A stretch of 64,000 nucleotides of DNA from positions 30,032,109-30,096,108 of the forward strand of contig NC_080176.1 in NCBI RefSeq assembly GCF_950295315.1, in the 5' to 3' direction. Below are positions 10,669 through 20,513 of the stretch, piece by piece. This DNA is from Erinaceus europaeus. Its lineage: Eukaryota; Chordata; Mammalia; Eulipotyphla; Erinaceidae. The position numbers were made by a program, and so were the translations under genes. Under the pieces are notes generated by a model. It was not told where the DNA came from and made no database searches. It was given only the letters and a program-made list of their open reading frames with translations. How positions within the stretch are numbered: position 1 is the stretch's first letter; every line of letters starts with the position of its first letter.

Positions 10669-10984
10669 AAGAAAAGAGGAGAGCATGTGAGGGCTATCTG
10701 GCTGCGACATCTGTCACCCAGTTGATTGCCAGGGTTGATTCGGGTGATCTGGCTGGCTTACGCAGGTGTCCCTTTCCTCCCTCAATGCTTGTTTCATGTC
10801 CTCTTCCTCCAGAAGCTACGCACCCCATCAAAGAGGACAGCCTTTCCCGGGTAGAGACAGGCTGGTCTTGGATCGAGGGTATAAAAGCAGCTATGCTCCC
10901 TTCTAGAACCTCTGAACAAGAAAAGGAGAAAAGAAAAGAGGGGAAGGAAGGGGCAGGGAGGGGAGGGGGCAGGAGAGAAGGAGA

Positions 10985-11085
10985 GACAGTGTAATGATTC
11001 TGCAAAAGATTTTCTTGCTTGAAGCTCCAAAGACCCAGGTTCAATCCCTAGCACCTCCTTAGGCCAGAGCTGAATCATCAAAGAA
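10985..11085 (+). mobile_element. SINE-E, diverged
   Basis: 'gtaatgattctgcaaaagat', 'agacccaggttcaatcccta' and 'taggccagagctgaatcatc'. A GA-rich tract at 10920-10985 lies just upstream. Confidence 0.75.
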
Positions 11086-11289
11086 AGTCAAGCAAAAACT
11101 ATATAATTTTTTAAAAATTTGTATTTGTTCTTAATGTTAGAAGACTGAAACCTAAGTTCTGCATCCCCATCTTCTTCCTACCTCCCAAAGGTAGCTGCCA
11201 GAGTTCTCACAAAGACTTTGAAACAGTTTGCTGCCTTCGTCTTCCCCTTTTTCTTTCTTTTCTTTCCTCTTCTTAACTTATAAAAAGGA

Positions 11290-11712
11290 AACACTGACAA
11301 AAACCATTGGATAAGAGGGGTACAACCCCACACAATTCCCATCACCAGAACTCCACATCCTACCTCATCCCCTGATAGCTTTCCTATTCTTTATCTCTCT
11401 GGGAGTATGGACCCAGGGCCATTATGGGGTGGAGAAGGTGGAAGGTCTGGCTTCTGTAATTGCTTCTCCAATGAGCATGGACATTGGCAGGTTGATCCAC
11501 ACTCCCAGCCTGTCTCTCTCATTCCCTCGTAGGGCAGAGCTCTGAGGAATTGGAGCTCCAGGACACATTGGTGGGGTCATCTGCCCAAGGAAGTCTGGTT
11601 GACATTATGGTAGCATTTGGAACCTGGTGGCTGAAAAAAGAGTTAACATATAAAACCAAACAAATTGTTGACTAATCATGAACCTAAAGGCTGGAATAGT
11701 TCAGATAAAGAG
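11290..11712 (-). mobile_element. Element X, longer copy, antisense
   Basis: Runs from the 3' end complement ('cattggataagaggggtaca') through 'tgggagtatggacccagggc' to 'aacctaaaggctggaatagt'. A long polypyrimidine tract abuts it. Confidence 0.88.
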
Positions 11713-11714
11713 TT

Positions 11715-11990
11715 AGGGTGTCCCCTTCTCCCCCTTCTTCTTCTCCTTCTCCTCCTCCTCTTCTTTCTCCTTCTTCTTTTCTTCTTCCCCTTCCCCCTCT
11801 CCCTCCTCCTCCTTTTCCTCCCCCTTCTTTCTTTTCTTCTTCCCCTTCCCTCTCCCCTCCTTCTTTCTTCTTTTTCTCCTTCTCCTTCTTTTCCTCCTCT
11901 TCTTCCTCCTTATTCTCCTTCTTTTCTCCTTCCCCTCCCTCTCCTCCTCCCCCTCTTCTTCTCCTTTTCCTCCTCCTTCTTCTTCTTTGT
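11715..11990. repeat. Long polypyrimidine tract
   Basis: About 275 bases of C/T only (CTT, CCT and CTC units). Open frames rich in Ser/Pro/Leu (plus) and Lys/Glu (minus) are artefacts. Confidence 0.95.
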
Positions 11991-11999
11991 AAAAATTCA

Positions 12000-12290
12000 T
12001 GTGTATCAAATCTCTAGACTCCACACATGAGTGAAACCATCTGGTAGTTGTCTTTACTTATTTCACTAAGCATAATCACCTCCAGTTTCATCCATTTGCC
12101 CAAAGGACACAATATCATTTTTTTATTTGCAGAGTAGTATTTCATGGAATACATAACCCATCACTTCTTTATCTAGTCACTTGTTGATGGGAATTTAGGC
12201 TGCTTTCACTCTTCGTTTATTGTAAATAATGCAGCTATTAGCATAGGGGTGTATATGTCCCTTCTCATTAGTACAAAAACTATATTTTAA
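12000..12290 (-). mobile_element. Older L1 ORF2 C-terminal remnant, antisense
   Basis: The minus strand carries decayed ORF2 C-terminal coding ('tgcattatttacaataaacg', then the 'gaggtgattatgcttagtga' block). Multiple stops. Confidence 0.78.
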
Positions 12291-12299
12291 AAAGATTCA

Positions 12300-13337
12300 C
12301 CCCCCCCAAATGATTTGCAGAGCCATGGCAATAAAGCTACCCCACCCCCACCCAAACAGTGGTGAGGAAGGGAATCAAATGAACAGGTGTTTAGGGTCTG
12401 CAGAGTGAGGGTCTATGTGATGTAGGACATTCAGAACAATAGCCTGATAGTCAGACATTAACCTGCCTTAGGCATGCACTCTATACATCCCCAGATGAAT
12501 GAATCCTGACATATGTACCTTCTTGTTGCATGGCCTTTTGAAGACAGTCTTTGGTGTTCCTTATTCCACTTTGATGTAATTCCTGTGTTGGTCAGTAAAT
12601 ACACTGTCAGAGTTCCAGCTGTGGTCACCCCCTTGATACTGTTCCTCTGTGAAATGTCTTGTGTGTGTCCATCTTCTTTTCACTGTCAGTGGTGTCAGAA
12701 GTAATTCAATTAACCCTGGGTCCTGGGACTCCATGTCTGGGCATGTGACAAACTGCCTCTCATCTCTTGGAATCAGGGCCTCCCGGGAGGCAAGACCATG
12801 GCTATCTCTGCTTCATAATTAACACCAGCCCCCAGGGTAGTTCAGAAATTCAGATCCAAATCCCTTTGAAGATAAAATGCCTGCATGTGTTCTTGCCCCT
12901 CCCTCAAGGAATAACAGGATTGATACCCACTGTCCATGTGGGACTGGCAGGATTCCTAGATTGTCTGTGCTAGTATGGAAGAGTTGTAGGGTGCCCCATC
13001 TCCCCTGACTTTCCTACCTTAGTGCCCTGCTGTTAGTGCTCTTTATCTGTGACTTTAAGACAATCGTTCCCATGGCAACACCCGCTGAGGCTTTTCTTAG
13101 CAACTTGTGTTCACCTGGCAGGATTCTCACAAAGTTGGTTCAAGTACAGAATTGCCCACTGGAAGAGTTTCTCAAAGGTAAAGCCAAACTGGCTGGTTGA
13201 TGGGAGGGAGCCTGATGCTTTAGACACCTTGAGAAGCCATGACTTATTAACCAAGTTTTCAGAAAACCTCAGCAGGCCCAGAAGACCTACCAGCCTGAAT
13301 GACTAGAAAGCTTGCAGTCTGGGACTTTGCTTAATCA
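12300..13337. other. Unique sequence
   Basis: About 1 kb with no recognised repeat. Open frames of 60-85 codons at 12513-12704, 12767-12973 and 13049-13306 match no protein I know and lack convincing splice context. Confidence 0.45.
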
Positions 13338-13436
13338 TCTGGGGGAATAGTTCAACTGATAGAGAATTGTACTTTCAAGTCTGAGGTTCCCAGTTGGATC
13401 CCCAGCCCTACATGTACCTGAGTAGTGCTCTGGACT
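13338..13436 (+). mobile_element. SINE-D head
   Basis: 'gaatagttcaactgatagag', 'cagttggatccccagcccta' and 'catgtacctgagtagtgctc'. It runs straight into a pyrimidine tract. Confidence 0.82.
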
Positions 13437-13439
13437 ATT

Positions 13440-13632
13440 CCTTATCCTCTCCCTCGCCCTCCCATTCTTCTCCTCCTTCATCTTTTCTCTACCTCCTCCT
13501 TTCTTTTCTTTTCTGCTCATCTCTTCCTCCTCCTCCTCCTCTTTCTTCCTCCTCCTCCTCTTTTTTCCTCCTCTCCTCTTCTTCCTCCTCCTTCTCCTCC
13601 TCCTTTCCTCCCTCCCTCCTCCTTCCTCTTCC
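13440..13632. repeat. Polypyrimidine tract (CTCC/CTT)
   Basis: Nearly all C/T for 190 bases. It is the expanded 3' part of the SINE-D head upstream. Confidence 0.93.
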
Positions 13633-13774
13633 TGATTTATGTAAAATTCTCTCATATGTATTCAAAAAGGCTTGGGGCTTGGTGCCTGAATGACTCCACT
13701 ATTTCTGGTGACCATTTTTCCTCTTTCTTTCTTTCTTTGTTTGTTTATTTCTTTCTCTCTTCCTTTATTTCTTT

Positions 13775-13962
13775 TTGACAGAGGGTAGGAGACAAGAAAG
13801 AAATAGACATATAAAGATAGAAAGAAGGAGAGATACCTGCAGCACTGCTCCACTATCTGTGAAGCTTCCCAACCTTTTCCCTGCAGGTGGGAACCTGGGG
13901 CTTGAACCCTGTTCTTCATACATCTTGATATACACTCTACCAGATGAGCCACCACTCAGGCC
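13775..13962 (-). mobile_element. SINE-A, antisense
   Basis: 'gcagcactgctccactatct', 'ggcttgaaccctgttcttca' and 'ctaccagatgagccaccact'. Preceded by a CTTT-rich stretch (13718-13772). Confidence 0.85.
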
Positions 13963-14063
13963 CAGGGTCCATGGTTCATAAAAATCTTGTTCTGAAAGCA
14001 AAATGAGAGCAGGTCATCTAGAAACTTTCCCATATCTTCTAGACCTGCTTTGAAATGCACTCA

Positions 14064-14092
<29 letters not shown>
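14064..14092. repeat. (CA)n dinucleotide repeat
   Basis: About 14 uninterrupted CA units. Confidence 0.97.
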
Positions 14093-14094
<2 letters not shown>

Positions 14095-14774
14095 CCCACA
14101 GTTTGAAATAAACTGTTTTAGTAAATTTATTCCTTAAACTTGCTTTTTGGCAAGTTGACTATATAATGAATTGTCTGTCTGCAGTCTGGTATTTTTTGTT
14201 TTTGAAAACCAGGCCCCAGAGTTCCTGTCCAATTTGCTTCTAAATAGCATCTCTCAGTATTCAGTTGTAAACATAATCAGTACATCTTTACTGGGATGGG
14301 TAAATTTGGTTCCCTTTGCCTCTTTATTTTTGGAAATTTTGTGTTTTGCAGAATGCATTTTCTTATTCCCCACTCTAAACCCCAAATTTGCTTTCTTTTT
14401 AAAAAAATGCAGTGCTAAGATGTTAATTGCATCATTGTAATTTGCATGTATTCTTGTTAATAATGAAACCTACTTAATGTGAGTTAAAAAAAAAAACTAA
14501 GAGCCTGTCAGAGTAATACACAAAACATTTTAAAAAAAAAACTTTTCAGCAATTCTTCCAGGACTCTCTGTTAATATTCTTAAGGACTTTGAATGGTGAG
14601 ACTAAGCAGAATGGTCTTAGCAGAAATATCAAACAAATTAAAATTGGATTCTGGGTATAAATTGGGGAGAAATTAATATTCAGACCTTTCAGTATCAATT
14701 GAATCATACTGGAAGGGTCTGCAGGTTAGAGAAGATCTTTATGGAAGAACCATCACAGTAAGCATCACTTAACA
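14093..14774. other. AT-rich unique sequence
   Basis: No repeat family recognised. An 89-codon frame at 14171-14440 is unassigned and probably fortuitous. Confidence 0.45.
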
Positions 14775-15430
14775 GTACAGAAAACAATATATACACACCT
14801 TTCCCATATTTAGGAGTTACTATCTTTTCTGATCCAGCTTCCTAGCCCATTTTCCAGCCATGACATAATCTACCCAGACAATAACTTGGGTCCAACTGCA
14901 TATCAGAGATCAGGCTCAGGAAAAACTAGTATAGTCATGGGCCCTTTGGAATATACCTAAAATAGGCCTACAAGATATCTTCAAAACAGAGATCCCAAAT
15001 CTTCATCTGCAACATTCCAGCCTTTAGGTTCATGATTAGTCGACAATTTGTTTGGCTCTATTAACTCTTTTTTCAGCCACCAGGTTCCAGATGCTACCAT
15101 GGTGCCAACCGGACTTCCTTAGGCAGTCAACCCCACCAATATGTCCTGGAGCCCCACTTTCCCAGAACCCTGACCAACTATGGAAAAAGAGAGACAGGTT
15201 GGGAGATGGATCGATTTGCCAATGCACATATTCAGTGGGGAAGCCAGGCCTTCCACCTTCTGCACCCCATAATGGCCCTGGGTCATTTACCCCCAGAAGG
15301 ATAAAGAGTAGGAAAGATATCAGAGAAGGGGATGGGATATGGAGTTCTGGTGGTGGGAATTCTGTGAAGTTGTATCCCTCCTATCCTGTGGTTTTGTCGG
15401 TGTTTCCTTTTGATAAATAAATTTTTTTTT
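14775..15430 (+). mobile_element. Element X, long copy, sense
   Basis: Contains 'cacacctttcccatatttag', 'ccagcctttaggttcatgat', 'ttcagccaccaggttccaga' and 'ggagttctggtggtgggaat', then 'gataaataaatttttttttt' as the A/T-rich terminus. A usefully complete reference copy of the 3' 650 bases. Confidence 0.88.
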
Positions 15431-16284
15431 TTTAAATAAGGGAGAGATCATGTTAATAAAGCTCTTCAGACCAAAAAAAAAAAAAGAAGAAGAGTACAGA
15501 GCCACCAACTTCCACTCTGTATCTTTAAGGAAGACACATAAGAACGGCATTCATCATATTTAAAAGAATCCCATCCTCCTCTGGCAGTGACATCCACTGT
15601 CACCTCTGTTGGTAGCAGAGAGTGCGTGTCTATGTGAGTGACGGAATTGACAAGGAATGCACATTTGATTAAATTCCAGCCTAAGAGATGTCTTCAAACC
15701 CATCCTCGGGCCTCAGAGGATATCCTCAGTGATCCATGAGAAATGTCAAAATGATCCTCCGTTTCCAGAGTGGATTACGACTTCAAGAACGGTGCCCAGT
15801 GCCATAAGGATAAATCTCTCTTCAGGTTTAATCTCCTTGAGAATTCCATTTATATGAAAAGAGACATGCTTTGCTATGTATTTTGTACATAATAATAAGA
15901 AAAACATGACACTTTAACTTGGGGCTTGAAAATTTTATCCTTCTTAATCTTCCAACAATCTTCAGTAGTTGGGATGATAATCACTCCTAAGAGGATGTGG
16001 TAGCTGCTGCTCGGGGAGGCTGACTGGCCTTTCCAAGTACACACAGCTTAACAAGATGAGGGCTGGTGTCATATCTTCGTCTCCTGGCTCTGAGTCAATC
16101 AGTAGTCAATAATTTAAATTAACAGACAAGCCATATTTATCACCGATGATGGACATAAAGGACTCCTCCCCTAACCCTCAGTCTGACTCACCGGAAAAAT
16201 CTAGACATTGTCACACCATCTTTTCTTTGCAATTAAAATTTTAAAAAATATTGTTTTCCTTTTGCACATTTACTTTTTGCCTCC
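15430..16284. other. Unique sequence with MIR remnant
   Basis: Mostly unassigned. A probable antisense MIR lies at about 15940-16100 (see separate entry). Confidence 0.45.
15940..16100 (-). mobile_element. MIR remnant, antisense
   Basis: The order of 'ttccaacaatcttcagtagt', 'gatgataatcactcctaaga' and 'acacacagcttaacaagatg' follows the MIR core on the minus strand. Heavily decayed. Confidence 0.5.
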
Positions 16285-16577
16285 AAGGTTATCTGGTTTT
16301 TGCTTCCAAGGTTATCACTGGAGCTCGGTGTCTTCATTATGAATCCAGTGCTCCTGGCAGCCATTTTTCCTTTTTTTTATTGGATAGGACAGAGAGAAAT
16401 AGAGGAGGGAGAGAGAGAGAGAGGGAGAAAGAAAGATAGACACCTGCAGACCAGCTTCACCACTTGTGAACTGACTGCCCTACAGGTGGGGAGCTGGGAT
16501 TTAAAGCTGGGATCCTTGCACATGTCCTTGCACTTCAGACTATGTATTCTTAACACTATGTGCTATCCCCTGACTCC
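16285..16577 (-). mobile_element. SINE-B, antisense
   Basis: 'ttccaaggttatcactggag', 'attggataggacagagagaa' and 'ctacaggtggggagctggga'. The short duplicated motif 'ccaaggttatc' at 16284 and 16305 suggests slippage near the tail. Confidence 0.88.
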
Positions 16578-16639
16578 CTATGTTAACATCTTTGAAAGTT
16601 GCATTAAGACTTTTTCATATCAAATAGAGCATGTTTCAC

Positions 16640-16750
16640 AGGGGGAGGGGAGGCTATAGCAGCACTCTGGCACCTGCAGGGCAAGGGGTGGAACCTGGAA
16701 CCTCAGTTATGAAAGTTCTCCACTCGACCAAGTGAGTCATTTCTCTGGGT
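16640..16750 (-). mobile_element. tRNA-SINE fragment (C/E-like), antisense
   Basis: 'ggtggaacctggaacctcag' and 'ctccactcgaccaagtgagt' are the antisense B- and A-box regions of a tRNA-derived head. Confidence 0.55.
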
Positions 16751-17002
16751 ACACACCCTCTTTCTCAAGAAGGGAAAGGCTTGATTGCAGGCCAGAGGCA
16801 GTGAAGGCGACAGTAGTTCTCAGATCTATCTTCTTACTCTTCACTCTGTGAAACATTATCCAGGTAGGAGCTGAGATCTGAAACTTCTATCTTGCCCTTT
16901 TCTTATAAAACAAGAGTTAGATGTGGGAAAAAAAAAAAAAAACTATGAAGGAATTTGGAGGAATCAAGAGGCAGGTCTCAGGCTAGACAAGGTAAGGGTC
17001 CT

Positions 17003-17157
17003 GGTCTGGGAGGCAACACAGTGGAATAAGCATTGGATTCTCAAAGCACAAGGTCTATAGTTTAATCCCCAATAGTTCATGTACCAAGGTGATGTTTAGT
17101 TCTCTCTCTCTCTCCCCTCATATCTTTCTAATAAGTAAATAAAATCTTGAAAAAATA
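17003..17157 (+). mobile_element. SINE-D
   Basis: 'gaggcaacacagtggaataa', 'tttaatccccaatagttcat' and the tail 'aataagtaaataaaatcttg'. Confidence 0.8.
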
Positions 17158-17261
17158 AAAGTAAATAAGGGTCTTAGGGCCATCACTTAGTCTGACTTCT
17201 TCTTGACATTCTCTGCAAACTTCCTCCTAAAACATATATTTTTATTTTATTTTGTTGTTTG

Positions 17262-17402
17262 CCATAAGGATAAGTGACCTTGAGGCTGAGGTATGAGAGT
17301 TAAATCACATGTGCTTAAGACTTAGACGTCCTAAGCGATCAGCGACTAAACCCAAGAATTCCGTTCCCACAGACACGCACACGTGTTCCGACGCTCCTCC
17401 TC
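17262..17402 (+). pseudogene. Retroviral gag-like fragment fused to 28S
   Basis: About 140 bases align collinearly with 19285-19425 of the nearby provirus. Shared blocks include 'aagaattc' followed by 'cagacac', and 'cttgag-ctgag' preceding 'gagagtta/aagagtta'. Identity is moderate (roughly two-thirds by eye), so it comes from a related rather than the same element. It ends where antisense 28S rRNA begins. No LTR accompanies it. Confidence 0.7.
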
Positions 17403-17758
17403 TGACCCCACCCGTTTACCTCTTAACGGTTTCACGCCCTCTTGAACTCTCTCTTCAAAGTTCTTTTCAACTTTCCCTTACGGTATTTGTTGACTATCGG
17501 TCTCGTGCCGGTATTTAGCCTTAGATGGAGTTTACCACCCGCTTTGGGCTGCATTCCCAAGCAACTCGACTCCGGGAAGACCTGGTCCCGGCGCGCCGGG
17601 GGCCGCTACCGGCCTCACACCGTCCACGGGCTGGGCCTCCATCAGAAGGACTTGGGCCCCCCACGAGCGGCGCCGGGGAGTGGGTCTTCTGCGCCACAAT
17701 TCCCGCGCCCCACCGCGGGGCGGGGATTCGGCGCTGGGCTCTTCCCTGTTCACTCGCA

Positions 17759-17797
<39 letters not shown>

Positions 17798-17846
17798 GAC
17801 TAATATGCTTAAATTCAGTGGGTCGCCACGTCTGATCTGAGGTCGC
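17403..17846 (-). pseudogene. 28S rRNA 5'-end pseudogene
   Basis: The minus strand reads as the first ~430 nt of mammalian 28S rRNA. It begins at 'cgacctcagatcagacgtgg' and includes 'tttaagcatattagtcagcg', 'gaagagcccagcgccgaatc', 'aaactccatctaaggctaaa' and 'gttcaagagggcgtgaaacc'. Scattered substitutions and small changes show it is not a functional rDNA unit. Most CpGs survive, which suggests a fairly young copy. No 5.8S or downstream 28S is present. Identified from knowledge of the rRNA sequence, not by alignment. Confidence 0.95.
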
Positions 17847-17890
17847 TCTGGACGTCTGCTCTCTTCTCCGCGGTGCAGCCCGACACCAGA
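17847..17890 (-). pseudogene. Possible ITS2 remnant adjoining 28S
   Basis: On the minus strand this GC-rich stretch directly precedes the mature 28S 5' end, with 'ccgcggagaagagagcagac' upstream of the start. That is the position of ITS2 in pre-rRNA. Assignment rests on position and composition only. Confidence 0.5.
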
Positions 17891-17904
17891 CCACAACAAC
17901 AGTT

Positions 17905-18060
17905 GTTTAATTTAATTTCTTTATTGGGGGACTAATGTTTTAGAGTCCATAGTAAATACAGTAGTTTGTACATGCATAACATTTCTCAGTTTTCCACATA
18001 ACAATACAACCCCCACTAGGTCCTCTGTCATCCTTTTTGGACCTGCACAGGTCCAAAAAC
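17905..18060 (-). mobile_element. L1 tail-1, 5'-truncated with fold-back end
   Basis: 'tttctttattgggggactaa' through 'cccccactaggtcctctgtc'. The L1 ends in a perfect 12-bp inverted repeat (18034-18045 against 18048-18059, loop CA), as if the truncated end had copied itself. Confidence 0.88.
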
Positions 18061-18069
18061 GTATCTTAA

Positions 18070-18241
18070 AAAAAATAAACTATGTTTATTTTTTAATAAG
18101 CAAGAGATAATGATACAGAAAAAGAGGCCAAAGCACTGCTCAGCTCTGGCTGACAGCAGTGCTGGGGATTGACCCCAGAGCCTCAAAACCTCAAACATGA
18201 GAGTGTTTTGCAGAACGATTGTGCTGTTTTCCCAGCCCAGC
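18070..18241 (-). mobile_element. SINE-E, antisense
   Basis: 'gcactgctcagctctggctg' and 'ggggattgaccccagagcct', ending at 'gctgttttcccagcccagca'. Confidence 0.85.
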
Positions 18242-18451
18242 ATATCTTGTTCTTGGTTTTAGACTCCTCTGGCTATTTTGAAGGATAAAAACAAACAGGA
18301 TTGGAGTAGGGGTATCTGAGTCTCTGCCTTTTGTTGTCCACTTCAGAAACAATTGTAGCCTGTCTAATGTGTCTGAAAAGCTGTTCTGTAAAACAGGGAA
18401 TGGAATGAATTGTTTTGGGTTTTATATTTTGTTATTTTGTATAACCCAACG

Positions 18452-18779
18452 TGCTGTGCAGATGTCCCCCAAGGCTCTGCCCCTCTACACAGAGTTATAC
18501 AGTACCTTTAAGAGCTCTCCCCAGGTCTCTGCCACTTCCCACAGAGATATATGGTACTTTCAGGTGCTTTCCCCAACCAATCCTGCCCCTACACATCACT
18601 CCTGGGTGTTGACCTATAAAGCCCTCCTACTGCCTCTCCTCTCTCTCACTCTCTTGCCCAGTGGTGCAGTAGCGGGGGACAGCCATTTTTGGCTGGCTCC
18701 ACGTGGCCTGAACCCAACAATAAAGGATGTGTTCCCTTTCTTTTTGTACCTCTCCACGTCCTGCCGCCACCAAGTGACA
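18452..18779 (+). repeat. ERV-1 5' LTR
   Basis: 328 bases, TG...CA. TATA-like TATAAA at 18615-18620 and poly-A signal AATAAA at 18719-18724, giving a short U3-R-U5 arrangement. Pairs with 22438-22781; a 10-base segment near 22700-22709 is absent here. Confidence 0.96.
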
Positions 18780-18782
18780 CCC

Positions 18783-18801
18783 AGTGCCCAACGTGGGGGC
18801 G
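18783..18801 (+). promoter_or_regulatory. ERV-1 primer-binding site, tRNA-Lys-like
   Basis: 'agtgcccaacgtgggggcg' just inside the 5' LTR resembles the tRNA-Lys(1,2) primer site used by many betaretroviruses, with a few substitutions. tRNA identity is inferred from memory of that family. Confidence 0.75.
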
Positions 18802-19138
18802 GAGAGTCCCGCACTCCTGCCAGCGGGGGAGCTTGTCTCTGCAGGGCCGCCCAGCCTGAGGTCCAGAGAAGTTGCCGCCAGGACATCCCTGCAGCGGCCC
18901 GCTGGTAGAGCCAGGGCCAGCCTGTCTTTGGGTGACTGTTCATGTCGTCGCTGCAGCCCCTGCGCCTCACGTCTCCCTGGACCTATGCCTCTCAGCTCTT
19001 CTCTGCACCTCTGGGTCCCAGCACCCATGCCCAGCCCCTCCCACCACCACCCACCACCCGCCCCTGGACGCCTGAAGCTGCCCAGACACAGGTAGTAACA
19101 GCCACCTGACCCTCTGTGGCCACTGTGTCCTCCCTGCC
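18802..19138 (+). other. ERV-1 GC-rich leader
   Basis: Untranslated leader, GC-rich, with CACC-rich repeats near 19041-19064. 'cacaggtagtaaca' at about 19086-19099 resembles a splice donor. The long open frames on both strands here reflect base composition. Confidence 0.6.
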
Positions 19139-19243
19139 ATGGGATTTCTCCCATTTTATGAGGAGGCATCCCAAACACTTTATTCTTTTCTCATGGGACA
19201 GGCTCTCTATCTCGGAGATGCTTTACTTGGGGCTGCACTGTAG
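19139..19243 (+). pseudogene. ERV-1 34-codon ORF at gag start
   Basis: An ATG-initiated frame of 34 codons ending in TAG. It reads M-G-F-L-P-F-Y-E-E-A and then L-Y-S-F-L-M. ERV-2 has an ORF of exactly the same length with the same YEE-x-S-x-x-LYSF core and stop position (38032-38136). It could be a truncated gag N-terminus or a short leader ORF. Function unknown. Confidence 0.6.
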
Positions 19244-19284
19244 ATTCTCTTGGCTATGCTTTCAGGATATATATAAGGCACCCT

Positions 19285-20350
19285 GCCAAAAGGTTAAGAG
19301 ATCTTGAGCCTGAGATACAAGAGTTAAAGGAGATAGTCTTGGGGCTTAACCACCCTAAGCCTTCTGCATTTTGCCCCAAGAATTCTGTTTCGGCAGACAC
19401 ATGTTCGGTTTCCCCAGCAGCCCCTTCTCCAGTGGCTTCCACTTCCATGACTCCTTTCCCCGCTGATACCTCATCATCAAACAAAGTCCACACCTTCCCG
19501 GTAAATCTGGCCCCCAATAAACAAAACCTTCAGGTGTGGCATCCATACTCCTTGAGACAACTTAGAGAACTCAGGCAGGCAGTGAAGGAGGACGGTATTC
19601 ATGCCCCATGGACCAAATCCATTTTACGAGGCTTTTTCCAGCACCTTAATACCCCCCCAAGATTGGAGGGACTTAGCTCTTGCTGCGCTCCCAGACCCCC
19701 TCTACCTGCAATGGGAGGCATGTTTTCATAATAAATGCTCAAAACAATCCCAGAAAAATAGAAACAGCTGGAATGGAATTTTGATGCACTGTTTGGAGTG
19801 GGAGAGTTTGAAACTAGAATTCAGCTGGCAGAAGCCAAGTTTCCAGTCGGTTATTTTGAACAGGTACGCATCTGTGCAACACAAGCATGGGAGAGGTTAA
19901 CCCCATTCACAGGAGAGGCCTCAGTCCCCATTAACTCCCTTCACCAAGAAACCGATGAATCCCTAGCTAACTTCATTGCCAGGGTGCGGTCAACCTTAGA
20001 GAGAAAGATTTATAATCCTAAAGTCCGTTCTCTTCTCCTGCGTTCTATTGTCTGGGATGGCATGATTCTGGAATTCCGTCAGGCATACCTCAGTCTTTAA
20101 CACCAACACCCAGATAATTAGATTTTAGCTACACAGGAACTTAGACCAGGCTCTTATGGGGCACCCATTATGACACAGGCTTATGCAGCTACCCCACATA
20201 AACAAAACGGGGCCTGCTTTCAGGGAGGTCGCCAAGGGCATTGGTGTAACCAATGTCCAGATAAGCCACAACCCTGCCTCCAGTCAGGACAATCATACCT
20301 CCAGTCAGGACAACCCCACCTCCAGTCGGAGCAACCCCGCCTTCAGTCAG
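19285..20350 (+). pseudogene. gag: ERV-1 gag remnant
   Basis: Capsid-like coding survives in shifting frames. One segment (19339-about 19620) ends with an LRELRQAV capsid-start motif. A second frame (about 19620-19790) has a DWRDLALAALPDPLYLQW helix typical of betaretroviral capsid. It then returns to the first frame (19798-20100) with a major-homology-like stretch (LHQETDESLANFIARV). Stops occur at 19729-19734, 20098 and 20119, so at least two frameshifts and several nonsense changes inactivate it. The nucleocapsid finger at about 20210-20265 has lost one zinc ligand. Confidence 0.85.
20210..20350 (+). pseudogene. ERV-1 nucleocapsid finger and 21-bp repeats
   Basis: A CX2CX4HX4C-type knuckle is recognisable as CFQGGRQGHWCNQC, but its second cysteine is glycine. 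It is followed at 20277-20350 by three and a half copies of a 21-bp unit ('ccagtcaggacaa...cct') encoding a seven-residue S-G-Q-x-x-L-Q repeat. Confidence 0.75.
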
Positions 20351-20513
20351 GGAGCCAGAGGCCATAAACACCTTGTTCTAGATGTCAGAAAGTTTTCTTT
20401 GGAGGAGAGATTGTTGGTCCAAGTTTCATAACGATGGCACACCCCTGAATGGTGCAAATTCAGGGCCTGAGATTTTGTGGACCACTCCTGTTTTAGAATG
20501 AGGTCACCCTACT

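Noticed and set aside
11665..12030. Leu/Pro/Phe- and Glu/Lys-rich frames of about 100-120 codons
   Set aside because: Pure translations of polypyrimidine or polypurine tracts; the same applies at 4841-5158, 13335-13778, 45942-46219, 53835-54170 and 61089-61331.
17442..17840. 132-codon and 92-codon frames over the rRNA segment
   Set aside because: The nucleotide sequence is clearly antisense 28S rRNA, so the frames are incidental.
17895..17930. Target duplication around the gag-28S chimera
   Set aside because: 'gttgttt'-like strings occur on both sides but are low-complexity and not exact enough to call.
18369..19178. Long open frames of 118-183 codons across the ERV-1 LTR and leader on both strands
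   Set aside because: They cross the LTR start, TATA box, poly-A signal and primer site. They are composition-driven frames over regulatory sequence.
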